In this document: positions 48,275 through 56,930 of the stretch, piece by piece | Numbering within the stretch: the first letter of the stretch is position 1 | Layout: each line of letters begins with the position of its first letter | Source of the DNA: Acinetobacter kyonggiensis | GTDB taxonomy: Bacteria > Pseudomonadota > Gammaproteobacteria > Pseudomonadales > Moraxellaceae | NCBI RefSeq assembly: GCF_900107285.1 | Contig: NZ_FNPK01000005.1 | Span: 1-64,000, forward strand | Direction of reading: 5' to 3' | DNA: 64,000 nucleotides | Position numbers and translations under genes: made by a program | The notes under the pieces: generated by a model | Databases searched by the model: none | Told to the model about the DNA's origin: nothing | Seen by the model: the letters and a program-made list of their open reading frames with translations, nothing else

Positions 48275-49768
48275 ATGAACTTCACAATGTCATTTTCTGA
48301 ACTTATGCCATTAGCTCCTGTGATGATCGTAGCTTTAACTGCGGTCGTTGTGATGATTCTTACGTCAATTAAACGTAACCACGATTTAATTGCAACAGCA
48401 TCTGTGGTTGGCTTAAACCTTGCTGCGGCCTACATTTTGTTGGCTATGTTCGGTGGTGCTTTTGCACCAGCGAACGTGATGGGCATGTTTATGGTCGATC
48501 CATTTAGCTTGCTTTATCAATTGGTCATTTTAGTTGCGGCACTTGCTTGCTGTACGTTGTCGCATGCTTATATTGAAAGCTATAACGATAACCGTGAAGA
48601 ACTTTACATCTTAATGTTGTGTTCGGTTGCGGGTGCGATGTTAATGGTTTCAAGCTCTCACTATGCATCGTTCTTCATTAGCCTTGAGTTAATGTCGATT
48701 CCTGTATACGGTTTGTTGGCATATACGCATCAACGTTCGCAATCTTTAGAAGCGGGCATTAAATACCTTGTTCTTTCAGCCACTGCTTCGGCAATGTTGT
48801 TGATGGGCATGGCATATATCTATGCTTATACGGGTTCGTTGTCTTTCTATGACAATGTTCAAGCACTAATGCAAGCGATTCACCAACCAATGGTGGTTTT
48901 AGGTTTAGGCTTAATCATCTTTGCTGTAGCATTTAAATTGTCGCTTGCGCCATTTCATAAATGGACACCAGACGTTTATGCAGGTGCACCAGCGCCAATC
49001 GCAACATTCCTTGCGACTGCGGCTAAAGTGGCAACCATTGGTTTGTTTGTACGTTATTTATTAACGTCAGGTGCAATCTTGGTTGATTCTATCGTAACCA
49101 TCATTACGATTCTTGCAGTGCTTTCAATCTTGGTCGGTAACTTCCTTGCAGTACGTCAAGTCAACTTGAAACGTATTTTGGGTTACTCTTCAATTGCACA
49201 CTTTGGTTATTTGTTGATTGGTTTAATCAGCATGACTTATGCAAGCCTTGGTAACGTAACAGTCTATGTCATTACTTATGTGCTTACAACGCTCGGTGCT
49301 TTCGGTGCGGTAGCCTTAATGTCGAGTCCGTATAACAATGCGGATGAAGCACAAAGTTTAGCGGATTACCGTGGTTTGTTCTGGCGTCGTCCAGTACTGA
49401 CTGCAACCTTGACTGTGATGATGTTGTCTCTTGCAGGTATTCCATTGACTGCGGGCTTCATTGGTAAGTTCTTGGTGGTGATGGCTGCGGTTACAACGCA
49501 ACATTGGTTCCTTGCTGCAATGATTGTGGTGGGTTCAGGTATTGGTTTGTACTATTACCTTCGTGTAATGATTGTGATGTACATGACTGCACCAGAAATA
49601 CCACGTATTGATGCTGATAAACATTGGGGTCAAAAAGTGGGCGGTATTATGGTACTTGCTGCGGCATTGGCGGTATTGGTGATCGGTATTTATCCAGATC
49701 CAATCATTAAGTTAGCGCTTCAAGCAGAAATTTTATCTCCATTACATTTCATGCTTTCGCAACAGTAA
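48275..49768 (+). CDS. nuoN: NADH-quinone oxidoreductase subunit N
   Basis: The third antiporter-like pump subunit and the last gene of the operon, 497 aa, about 14 helices. Diagnostic stretches are SLELMSIPVYGLLAY, FHKWTPDVYAGAPAPIATFL and the Lys in VNLKRILGYSSIAHFGY. A strong terminator lies 25 bp after the stop. Confidence 0.97.
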   Translation: MNFTMSFSELMPLAPVMIVALTAVVVMILTSIKRNHDLIATASVVGLNLAAAYILLAMFGGAFAPANVMGMFMVDPFSLLYQLVILVAALACCTLSHAYIESYNDNREELYILMLCSVAGAMLMVSSSHYASFFISLELMSIPVYGLLAYTHQRSQSLEAGIKYLVLSATASAMLLMGMAYIYAYTGSLSFYDNVQALMQAIHQPMVVLGLGLIIFAVAFKLSLAPFHKWTPDVYAGAPAPIATFLATAAKVATIGLFVRYLLTSGAILVDSIVTIITILAVLSILVGNFLAVRQVNLKRILGYSSIAHFGYLLIGLISMTYASLGNVTVYVITYVLTTLGAFGAVALMSSPYNNADEAQSLADYRGLFWRRPVLTATLTVMMLSLAGIPLTAGFIGKFLVVMAAVTTQHWFLAAMIVVGSGIGLYYYLRVMIVMYMTAPEIPRIDADKHWGQKVGGIMVLAAALAVLVIGIYPDPIIKLALQAEILSPLHFMLSQQ

Positions 49769-49793
49769 TCTAAAAAAACGATTATTTTTTACT

Positions 49794-49822
49794 AAAAAGC
49801 CTCCTTACTTAGGGGGCTTTTT
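49794..49822 (+). terminator. terminator of the nuo operon
   Basis: The stem AAAAAGCCTCC/GGGGGCTTTTT has a short loop and ends in TTTTTAG, closing the 15-kb nuoA-N transcript. Confidence 0.9.
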
Positions 49823-49891
49823 AGTTTATAAGCACTATAAAAAACATTTATACTAGGAGAAATTTTTATTTCATCTTTTAGGTGTTCTCCC

Positions 49892-50527
49892 GTGGCTATT
49901 CATGAAATCCGACATCCGCTTATTCGCCATAAACTTGGTTTGCTACGCCGTGCAGACATTAGTACAAAAAATTTCCGCGAGTTAGCACAAGAAGTCACCA
50001 TGCTTCTGACTTACGAAGCCACCAAAGATTTACCCGTATGTGACCATGAAATTGATGGTTGGAATGGTAAAGTGACTGTAGACCGCATTGTGGGCAAAAA
50101 GATTACTGTTGTACCCATTTTACGTGCCGGTATTGGTATGTTGGATGGTTTTTTAAACCTGATTCCAAGCGCAAAAGTCTCTGTCTTGGGTCTAGAGCGT
50201 GATGAAAAAACATTAGAAGCACGTACTTATTATAAAAAATTAGTGCCTGATGTTCAAAACCGTCTGGCGATGATTATTGACCCAATGTTAGCAACAGGTT
50301 CATCACTGGTTGCCGCGATTGACGTATTAAAAGCAAGTGGCTGTAAAGATATTCGTGTGATGGTATTGGTTGCTGCACCCGAAGGGATTAAACGTGTTGA
50401 GACTGCACATCCTGATGTGATTATCTTTACTGCATCGATTGATGATGGTTTGAATGAACATGGTTATATCGTTCCAGGTCTGGGTGATGCTGGCGATAAA
50501 ATCTTTGGTTCAGTTCAAAAAGACTAA
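49892..50527 (+). CDS. upp: uracil phosphoribosyltransferase
   Basis: It salvages uracil by joining it to PRPP to give UMP. The PRPP loop is [16 protein letters not shown] (about residues 127-142), and the uracil site lies near the C-terminus ([16 protein letters not shown]). It has 211 aa, the usual length, and begins with GTG at 49892. It is a separate unit between the nuo terminator and another terminator at 50543. Confidence 0.97.
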   Translation: MAIHEIRHPLIRHKLGLLRRADISTKNFRELAQEVTMLLTYEATKDLPVCDHEIDGWNGKVTVDRIVGKKITVVPILRAGIGMLDGFLNLIPSAKVSVLGLERDEKTLEARTYYKKLVPDVQNRLAMIIDPMLATGSSLVAAIDVLKASGCKDIRVMVLVAAPEGIKRVETAHPDVIIFTASIDDGLNEHGYIVPGLGDAGDKIFGSVQKD

Positions 50528-50542
50528 TTTTTGAATTTGATC

Positions 50543-50572
50543 AAAAAGGGGGCTTTTAAAGCCTCTTTTTTA
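50543..50572 (+). terminator. terminator after upp
   Basis: The hairpin AAAAAGGGGGC/GCCTCTTTTT with a short AT loop ends in T residues, 16 bp after the upp stop. Confidence 0.85.
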
Positions 50573-50612
50573 TATACTGTCCTAATAGCGTTTACAGATT
50601 AGAGTAAAGTTC

Positions 50613-50909
50613 ATGAAATTAGAATATAGATTCGGCAAAGTATTCAAATACAATCCTGAAAAAGGATTCGGTTTTATTTCAATGGCAGGCGAAGATATAT
50701 TTTTCCATATCTCGGATTTTGCCACCGCCACAGAGGTTGAGCCAAAACGCAATGAAAAAGTAAAATTTGTGCTTGAAGAAAATGGCGAGAAGCTGAAAGC
50801 AACACGTATTGAGCGTGTTGATCCAAATCCAGCTAAAACTAAACAGAAAAAAATATTGGAACACAATGAAGCCATTTCAACAGCGTTATTATCAAACTTC
50901 AAACGTTGA
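50613..50909 (+). CDS. cold-shock-domain protein
   Basis: A 98-aa protein with an N-terminal cold-shock domain (GKVFKYNPEKGFGFISMAGEDIFFHISDF): the first RNA-binding motif is read as KGFGFI and the second as DIFFHI. The fold binds single-stranded nucleic acid. The C-terminal 30 residues are basic and uncharacterised. A terminator follows. It is similar at the N-terminus to the next gene at 51033, suggesting an old duplication of the domain. Confidence 0.85.
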   Translation: MKLEYRFGKVFKYNPEKGFGFISMAGEDIFFHISDFATATEVEPKRNEKVKFVLEENGEKLKATRIERVDPNPAKTKQKKILEHNEAISTALLSNFKR

Positions 50910-50963
50910 TTAAATAAATTTTCGTCATCTAAGTGTTTTATTTAGATGCTTGAAATACTCATT

Positions 50964-50990
50964 AAAAAGCGCCATTAAGGTGCTTTTTTT
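50964..50990 (+). terminator. terminator after the cold-shock gene
   Basis: The stem AAAAAGCGCC/GGTGCTTTTT around loop ATTAA, followed by T residues. Confidence 0.85.
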
Positions 50991-51032
50991 ATTACAATTC
51001 TCGACATAAGATTTAAACATTAAGAGTGACTT

Positions 51033-51626
51033 ATGTTTGTTGAGGGGAAAATCAAAACCTATAATGAAGAACGTGGCTTTGGATTTATTAGCAGGGATGG
51101 TGAGTCGAAAGATTTATTTTTTCATATCAAGGATTTCCCTAATAAAAGTGTCGAACCTAAAATAGGGGAGAACTTAAAGTTTCGTATCGTCGAAGATAAC
51201 GGAAAATTAAAAGCTGATCAGATTGTTCGTTTAGAGTTTAAAATTGAGTCGGTTACGCATACGCCGCAAAGTCGAGCTCAAGCTAATCGTTCACATCGAG
51301 ATCGTTCAAAGGCTAAACAAGCAAAGCCGGTTAGCGGATTATTCACGACGATCATTGGTTTCGTAATCATCGTGGGTTTAGCGTATATGGTGTATGGTAA
51401 ATATCAGCGTTGGCAGCTTGCTCAACAGCCTGCTATTGCTCCTGCACAGACCATAGTTACACAGCCTATTGATTCAAATCCGAATGGTTATCGTTGTGAT
51501 GGTCGAATCCATTGTGGTCAAATGAACTCTAGAGAAGAAGCCCGTTGGTTTGTAAGTAATTGTCCAGGAACAAAAATGGATGGTAATAATGATGGAGAGC
51601 CTTGTGAAAATGATTCACGTTGGTAA
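51033..51626 (+). CDS. cold-shock domain, membrane helix and Excalibur domain fusion
   Basis: A 197-aa protein with three parts: a cold-shock domain (about residues 1-70, with ERGFGFISRDGE and LFFHIKDF), a basic linker and one membrane helix (about 108-128, TTIIGFVIIVGLAYMVYG), and a C-terminal Excalibur domain (about 152-197) with paired Cys residues and the Ca-binding-like DGNNDGEPC. The RNA-binding part would be cytoplasmic and the Excalibur part periplasmic. The role is unknown. A terminator follows. Confidence 0.85.
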   Translation: MFVEGKIKTYNEERGFGFISRDGESKDLFFHIKDFPNKSVEPKIGENLKFRIVEDNGKLKADQIVRLEFKIESVTHTPQSRAQANRSHRDRSKAKQAKPVSGLFTTIIGFVIIVGLAYMVYGKYQRWQLAQQPAIAPAQTIVTQPIDSNPNGYRCDGRIHCGQMNSREEARWFVSNCPGTKMDGNNDGEPCENDSRW

Positions 51627-51638
51627 TTCTTAAAATGT

Positions 51639-51665
51639 AAAAAAGCGCCATCTAGGCGCTTTTTT
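51639..51665. terminator. bidirectional terminator
   Basis: The perfect stem AAAAAAGCGCC/GGCGCTTTTTT around loop ATCTA lies between the Excalibur gene and the convergent LysR gene. Confidence 0.9.
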
Positions 51666-51678
51666 ACCATCAAAATTC

Positions 51679-52563
51679 TTATTTTTCACAGAATTTCATA
51701 AAAGCTTTTAACCCCGGCCCTTGATACTTTTGACGATGAACTAGCATAAATAAAGGACGGGTCAGTTGCCAGAAAGGTGTCTCTAAAATCACCAGCTGAC
51801 CTTTTTCAAGTAAAGGTTCAATGGCGAGTTTAGAAATACAGGACATGCCAATCCCACCCGCGACAATTTTCAGAATCGCTTCATTATGACCAAGAGTCAA
51901 ACGGATATTGGCATCGGGTAAATCTTTTAGAATCGCATTATCAAAAACTTCACGTGTACCTGAACCTTCTTCCCGTAAAATCCACTGTATAACAACAGAT
52001 TCAAAGTCAGCAGGGGTCAGTGGACGTCCGAGTTGTGCCAGTGGATGATTGGGTGAACAACACACTGCAAGTTCATCATCGCGCCAGTGAATACACTGCA
52101 ACTGCGGTAAATGGCATGAACCTTCAATCAGTGCTAAATCCAACTGGAATTGATTTACCGCTTCAATCATTTGGCGAGTATTGCCGACTTGAAGTTGCAA
52201 ATGTGCTTGTGGTTGAACCTGTAAGAAGTCTGCCATGAGATCAGGCATTAGGTAATCACTGATGGTCAGTGTGGCACCCAGTCTTAAGTCAATACTTTGT
52301 AACTCGCCTTTGGCTGCCTGTTCGAATGCATCACAACGACCTAAAATTTCTAATGCTTGTGGCAATAGATAACGACCTAAATCATTCAATTGTAGACGCT
52401 TACCTAAGCGGTCAAACAGTGGAGCACCTAAGCCATCTTCTAAGTCTGCTAAAGCCATACTTGCGGCACTTTGAGTGAGTTTTACGGCATCACTGGCTTT
52501 GGTTACTGTGCCTTCTTGGGCGACTGCTACAAAAACAGCCAACTGGCGTAAAGTCATGCGCAT
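51679..52563 (-). CDS. LysR-family regulator, divergent from fpr (FinR-like)
   Basis: A 294-aa LysR-type regulator with an N-terminal winged helix-turn-helix (LRQLAVFVAVAQEGTVTKAS, about residues 4-23) and a C-terminal periplasmic-binding-like effector domain. It is transcribed away from the ferredoxin-NADP reductase gene, the same arrangement as finR-fprA in Pseudomonas, where FinR activates fpr under oxidative stress. The start is ATG at 52563, with 85 bp to the fpr start. The FinR role is inferred from the arrangement. Confidence 0.85.
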   Translation of the reverse strand: MRMTLRQLAVFVAVAQEGTVTKASDAVKLTQSAASMALADLEDGLGAPLFDRLGKRLQLNDLGRYLLPQALEILGRCDAFEQAAKGELQSIDLRLGATLTISDYLMPDLMADFLQVQPQAHLQLQVGNTRQMIEAVNQFQLDLALIEGSCHLPQLQCIHWRDDELAVCCSPNHPLAQLGRPLTPADFESVVIQWILREEGSGTREVFDNAILKDLPDANIRLTLGHNEAILKIVAGGIGMSCISKLAIEPLLEKGQLVILETPFWQLTRPLFMLVHRQKYQGPGLKAFMKFCEK

Positions 52564-52648
52564 GAATAGAGCCTTAACATTTAAAAAATATTAATAAATT
52601 ATGTTGGCATGCTACCATGAGCGCAGTCTTTCATGCCACGTTGAAATC

Positions 52649-53410
52649 ATGTCAATTGAAAAATTTAGCTTAGAAAAAGTCTTATCTGTACATCGTTGGA
52701 CCAATACCTTATTCAGTTTTACCCTGACACGACCTGCACATTTTAAATTTACCGCAGGGCAGTTTGCGCGTATTGGTTTAAAAGTGGGAGATGAACTGGT
52801 GGTTCGGGCTTATTCAGTGGTGTCATCACCTTTCGATGAAACCTTGGAATTCTTTTCAATTGTAGTGCCTGATGGTGCATTTACCTCGAATTTACAGCAC
52901 TTACAGGTTGGCGATGAACTGTACCTAGAAAAAATTCCATATGGATTTTTAACACTGACGCGTTATCAATTGCCTTTACCGCATGATTTATGGTTATTGG
53001 CAACGGGGACAGGTTTAGCACCTTTTATTTCCATGCTGCAAGATTTTGACACGTGGTCAAAATATAAAAAAATCAATCTGGTTTATAGTGTTCGTACTGC
53101 ATCCGAACTGGCTTATGCAACACGTATTGAGGAAATTGCAGCAACTTTTGGTGAAGGGCATAGCGGCTTTAAATTTGTGCCAATTATCACCCGTGATCCC
53201 AATGCAGCATTACATGATCGCCTACCAGTGCTGATTGAAAATGGTGAATTAGAAAAAGCAGTTGGATTACAATTCAATACCGAAAGCAGTCATGTGATGC
53301 TGTGTGGTAATCCGCAAATGGTGGAGGACACCAAAGAAGCCTTGAAAGCTCGTGGTTTAATTATGAACCGACGTGGTGAAGGTAATATTGCGGTTGAAAA
53401 TTATTGGTAA
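52649..53410 (+). CDS. fpr: ferredoxin-NADP(+) reductase
   Basis: A 253-aa FAD enzyme exchanging electrons between NADPH and ferredoxin or flavodoxin. The FAD-binding motif is VVRAYSVVSSPFDE, the NADP site is LATGTGLAPFISML, and the C-terminus ends VENYW as in bacterial Fpr. I placed the start at the ATG at 52649 (MSIEKFSLEK); an in-frame ATG at 52601 would add 16 residues. Divergent from the LysR gene. A strong terminator follows. Confidence 0.93.
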   Translation: MSIEKFSLEKVLSVHRWTNTLFSFTLTRPAHFKFTAGQFARIGLKVGDELVVRAYSVVSSPFDETLEFFSIVVPDGAFTSNLQHLQVGDELYLEKIPYGFLTLTRYQLPLPHDLWLLATGTGLAPFISMLQDFDTWSKYKKINLVYSVRTASELAYATRIEEIAATFGEGHSGFKFVPIITRDPNAALHDRLPVLIENGELEKAVGLQFNTESSHVMLCGNPQMVEDTKEALKARGLIMNRRGEGNIAVENYW

Positions 53411-53422
53411 AAATTCTGACCT

Positions 53423-53453
53423 AAAAAATCCCTCTAATGGTGAGGGATTTTTT
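53423..53453. terminator. bidirectional terminator after fpr
   Basis: The perfect stem AAAAAATCCCTC/GAGGGATTTTTT around loop TAATGGT, shared with the convergent gene that ends at 53462. Confidence 0.9.
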
Positions 53454-53461
53454 ATTCATTT

Positions 53462-53899
53462 TTAATGCACGAACATATCGATATATTCACGGATTTCTTG
53501 AATAGCGGTTTCGACATCGGCTGTGAGCCATGTTGGTTCAAATAGCCCTGAATAATGCTCAAGACGATCTTGTGGAACAACCAAACGAATTGGACATTCT
53601 TCTTCTAATAAGCGCCAAGGAATGATTGGTACTTCATTGTCTAAAAAGGGTGCAATATTACGAATATCAATTACCATTGCATTGATGCATTCGGGAAAAG
53701 GCATCACTGAAAATTCTTCAGTACGGCGGCGAAAATATTCCAAGTCACCCCATTTGAGTACATAGCTTGGTTTGTTAAATTCAATAATACCAATTAGATG
53801 TTCATCACGAGTGTAATGCAAGCAACATTGATGAGTGACATCAGTGTCCAAATCAAGCGTTACAGATTGTTGACGATACGCCATAAAGTTAAGCAGCAT
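53462..53899 (-). CDS. conserved hypothetical protein, about 145 aa
   Basis: A soluble protein of unknown function with no signal peptide or membrane helix. A motif-like central part (CLHYTRDEHLIGIIEFNKPS followed by YVLKWGDLEYFRRR) is notable. A TATAAT at 53917-53922 on the minus strand suggests transcription starting near 53909, so the true start is the ATG at 53899 or the later MAYRQQSV. I do not recognise the family. Confidence 0.7.
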   Translation of the reverse strand: MLLNFMAYRQQSVTLDLDTDVTHQCCLHYTRDEHLIGIIEFNKPSYVLKWGDLEYFRRRTEEFSVMPFPECINAMVIDIRNIAPFLDNEVPIIPWRLLEEECPIRLVVPQDRLEHYSGLFEPTWLTADVETAIQEIREYIDMFVH

Positions 53900-54189
53900 G
53901 AAAAACAAGGTGCATAATTATAGCTCATTTTCGCTTTTTCAGCAGCAAAAGCATTGTTCATCTTTATTCCTTATAAAAGATCAGCCTTTGCGTGATTTAT
54001 TTTTCTTGGCGTAGAGTTTGAAACCGTTTTTGAATATTTTTTAAACGCGATGAGGGGTTATGTTTTTTGGATAACTTTAGAAATTTACATGTACTCACCA
54101 TCTCACTATGCTTTTATACACAACAGCGCAATAATTATTGTTAGCATAAAATTACGAGGGAGAATATTTAAAAATAGAGGGGAAAACTT

Positions 54190-54429
54190 ATGACACATGA
54201 TTTTAATAAACCACCTCATGTCATTAGTGCAGAAGAAAAAACGCACAAGAAAAGAGTACCTGTATATATTTTAATTCTTATTGGTATTTTCTTTATTGCA
54301 TTACTTGCCTATATGTTTGCAGATAGAGCGCCATCAGCCACTGATGCAGCTCCTAATCCTTCAGCTCAGCCAGCAACACCGAACAATACAACCACAGGTA
54401 GCGATAAGGATAACGCAAAAGGCTATTAA
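54190..54429 (+). CDS. small membrane protein with Pro/Thr-rich tail
   Basis: A 79-aa protein: a basic cytoplasmic start (THKKRVPV), one hydrophobic helix (YILILIGIFFIALLAYMFA, about residues 26-44), and a periplasmic tail rich in Pro, Ala and Thr. A GAGGGGA ribosome-binding site precedes the ATG. Unknown function. The 280-bp gap before it holds no other gene. Confidence 0.65.
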   Translation: MTHDFNKPPHVISAEEKTHKKRVPVYILILIGIFFIALLAYMFADRAPSATDAAPNPSAQPATPNNTTTGSDKDNAKGY

Positions 54430-54462
54430 CTGACTGACCATTTATTTAGCTTTTTATTCAAG

Positions 54463-54490
54463 CCCTAGTCTGCAAAGACTGGGGTTTTTT
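54463..54490 (+). terminator. terminator after the small membrane protein
   Basis: The stem CCCTAGTCT/AGACTGGGG with loop GCAA is followed by TTTTTT. Confidence 0.85.
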
Positions 54491-54660
54491 GCAATCTAAT
54501 GTGCCATTTTGTTGTATTTGTGATGGTTAGTGTTGCTTAAAAAACAAGCAAAACCTAATGTATTTTGAATTGCATCATTTTAGGCTGAGTTCACTCAAGA
54601 GAACAGCATGATTTATACACAGTAAAACTTCAATAAGTAATAACAAGAGGAAATGACAAC

Positions 54661-56358
54661 ATGAATGAGTATTTTTCTGGAGCTCCTAGAGGCGCAGAGT
54701 TTGATGCCATGTACTATTGGAATCAATTTCATCCCATTTTAGCGGCTGTTGCTATTTTATTGATTGGTTGGATTGTTGCACTTGTTATTGCAGCAGGTGT
54801 TAAGAAAGTTTTAGAAAAATTGGGAACAAACCAAAAGCTTTCTACTGCCACTGGGCATCGTTCCAATATAGAAAGTATTGTCTCACGTGTGGTGTTTTGG
54901 CTGGTGATGATCATTGCTGTGATTGGTGCATTAAATGTGCTGAATCTCACCAGTGTCAGTGGGCCATTTAGTAATATGATTCAACAGTTCTTGCTCTTTA
55001 TTCCTCAACTTTTAGCTGCTTTGGCTGTTGGGTTTATTGGCTGGATTGTGGCAAATTTAGTCAAAGTGGGCTTGCAAAAGCTACTTGATCGAACACAACT
55101 GGATGAAAAACTCAGTGCGGATGTGGGTGTTAGTCCAATTAGCCAAAATATTAGCAATATTGTGTATTGGCTGATTTTGTTGTTATTCCTTCCGATTGTT
55201 TTATCTATTTTAGGTCTAAATGGATTGTTGTTCCCAATCCAAAATATGCTTAATGAAATGGTTTCATTCTTACCCAATATCTTTATTGCTGCTGTTATTG
55301 TTTTTGTGGGTTATATCTTGGCAAAAATTGTACGCGGTATTATTGAAGGTTTGGTAAATAGTTTAAATTTACAACAACAAGCACAGAAAATTGGTCTATT
55401 TAAAAACTCCAATTTGCCGCAAGTACTTGGTTCATTTGTCTTTGCAATGGTCATTATTACGGCATTGATTATTGCGTTTGAAACTTTAGGCATAGAAGCC
55501 ATTTCTCAACCCGCTACAGCGATGTTGTATGAAATTATGAATGCGATACCGCATATTATTGCGGCAGGGCTAATTTTAATTTTGGCTTATGTGGTTTCAC
55601 GTTTTGTCGCCAATTTGGTGGTCGAAGTGATCTCTGGAACAGGTGTCGATGAAATACCTGCTAAGTTAGATGTGCAGCGCTTTTTAGGCACGACCAAAGT
55701 GTCTTGCATAGTCGGTTACTTGATTGTCTTCTTTACCATGCTGTTTGCTGTTTCTGAAGCAGCAAACCGACTGGGCTTTGAGCAAGTCAGTGGACTGATT
55801 TCCATGTTTATCCAATTCGGTGCCGATATTTTATTGGGTGCTGTCATTTTATTGGTCGGTTTCTGGCTTGCCAATCTGGTGGCGAAAGTCATTGGGCGCG
55901 GTGAGTATAATAGTTCACGTTGGTTAGCCAATTTAGTGCGTATACTGATTATGGGCTTAGTGGTGGCGATGGGCTTACGTGCCATGGGTATTGCAGACTC
56001 TATTGTCAATTTGGCATTTGGTTTAACACTAGGCGCAGTTGCAGTCGCATTTGCTCTGGCTTTTGGTTTGGGTGGTCGTCAACCTGCGGAGCGTTTACTG
56101 TCAGAGTTAATGGATAAAGCCAAAAAGCAAGCCTGCAAACCAAATCCGTTACATGATTCATCCAGACCAGAGGAGCACATAGCCTCTTTGACTGAACAAG
56201 TTGATTCAAGCGTAATGGCAGATGAATATCAAAGTACAGATGTTCCTGTCACCGAAGTTGATGTTGATCCAGCCCATAAACCCTTAAATAAACCTTTTGG
56301 CTCTACAGGAGAGGCAGAAGCAGATGTTGACCTTCATCCCAAAGATGATCCGAAATAA
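54661..56358 (+). CDS. mechanosensitive channel-related membrane protein (CmpX-like)
   Basis: A 565-aa membrane protein with repeated helix pairs: segments such as IAAVIVFVGYILAKIVRGI and ILLGAVILLVGFWLANLVAK recur with short loops, the pattern of the conserved TM-helix repeat found in CmpX and MscS-related proteins. The end of the core, LAFALAFGLGGRQPAERLL, resembles the MscS-type pore helix. The last 90 residues are hydrophilic and acidic. It probably protects against osmotic stress; the exact channel activity is inferred. Confidence 0.8.
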   Translation: MNEYFSGAPRGAEFDAMYYWNQFHPILAAVAILLIGWIVALVIAAGVKKVLEKLGTNQKLSTATGHRSNIESIVSRVVFWLVMIIAVIGALNVLNLTSVSGPFSNMIQQFLLFIPQLLAALAVGFIGWIVANLVKVGLQKLLDRTQLDEKLSADVGVSPISQNISNIVYWLILLLFLPIVLSILGLNGLLFPIQNMLNEMVSFLPNIFIAAVIVFVGYILAKIVRGIIEGLVNSLNLQQQAQKIGLFKNSNLPQVLGSFVFAMVIITALIIAFETLGIEAISQPATAMLYEIMNAIPHIIAAGLILILAYVVSRFVANLVVEVISGTGVDEIPAKLDVQRFLGTTKVSCIVGYLIVFFTMLFAVSEAANRLGFEQVSGLISMFIQFGADILLGAVILLVGFWLANLVAKVIGRGEYNSSRWLANLVRILIMGLVVAMGLRAMGIADSIVNLAFGLTLGAVAVAFALAFGLGGRQPAERLLSELMDKAKKQACKPNPLHDSSRPEEHIASLTEQVDSSVMADEYQSTDVPVTEVDVDPAHKPLNKPFGSTGEAEADVDLHPKDDPK

Positions 56359-56432
56359 CCGTTAAATTTTGCTCGGGATCGATCACCGTGATGTGGTCGA
56401 TCTTTGATTTCATGCTCAATGAGGAAAGGGTG

Positions 56433-56618
56433 ATGTTAAAAAAACAACCGAATAAATTTATAGCACCAATTGTCATTGCAGGAATTACAGCAGGATTCTT
56501 GATTAGTGCATATAAATTTGTATTTGCCAAACCTAAGCAAACAATGGATCAGATAGAACATGATTATTCAGTAAATAAATCACCAGATATGAAAGATGAA
56601 AAAATAATGAATAAATGA
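56433..56618 (+). CDS. small membrane protein, 61 aa
   Basis: A short protein starting MLKKQPNKFIAPIVIAGITA, with a single membrane helix (about residues 9-28) and a hydrophilic tail rich in Asp, Met and Lys. A GAGGAAAGGG ribosome-binding site precedes the ATG at 56433. It lies 74 bp after the channel-like gene and may share its transcript. Unknown function. Confidence 0.6.
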   Translation: MLKKQPNKFIAPIVIAGITAGFLISAYKFVFAKPKQTMDQIEHDYSVNKSPDMKDEKIMNK

Positions 56619-56748
56619 TTGTTTTTTTAATTTTTTATGATATTTATAAATGACTATTTCATAAAAAATAAACATTTAGATTAATGTGAATGAAATATTT
56701 ATAAATCATACTCGGATGAATGATTAGCAATAATAAAGGGGAAATATT

Positions 56749-56904
56749 ATGTTATTGAATAAAGTTTTAAAGACATTTTCGATGATGCTAGATGCCAATA
56801 AATCTGCTCATGCAGCAGAAGCAATGGTTAAAATGGAGATCACCATTGCTCGCTTACAGCAGACTAAACAGGTCGATTTATTGCGTACTGATTATTTAGA
56901 ATAA
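56749..56904 (+). CDS. small hypothetical protein, 51 aa
   Basis: A 51-aa helical protein starting MLLNKVLKTFSMMLDANKSA and ending DLLRTDYLE. An AAGGGGA ribosome-binding site lies before the ATG. It has no membrane helix. It follows the two preceding small-membrane and channel genes and is probably a real short gene, although its role is unknown. Confidence 0.55.
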   Translation: MLLNKVLKTFSMMLDANKSAHAAEAMVKMEITIARLQQTKQVDLLRTDYLE

Positions 56905-56930
56905 TTCAGTTTGGAATAATTCAGTAGTGA

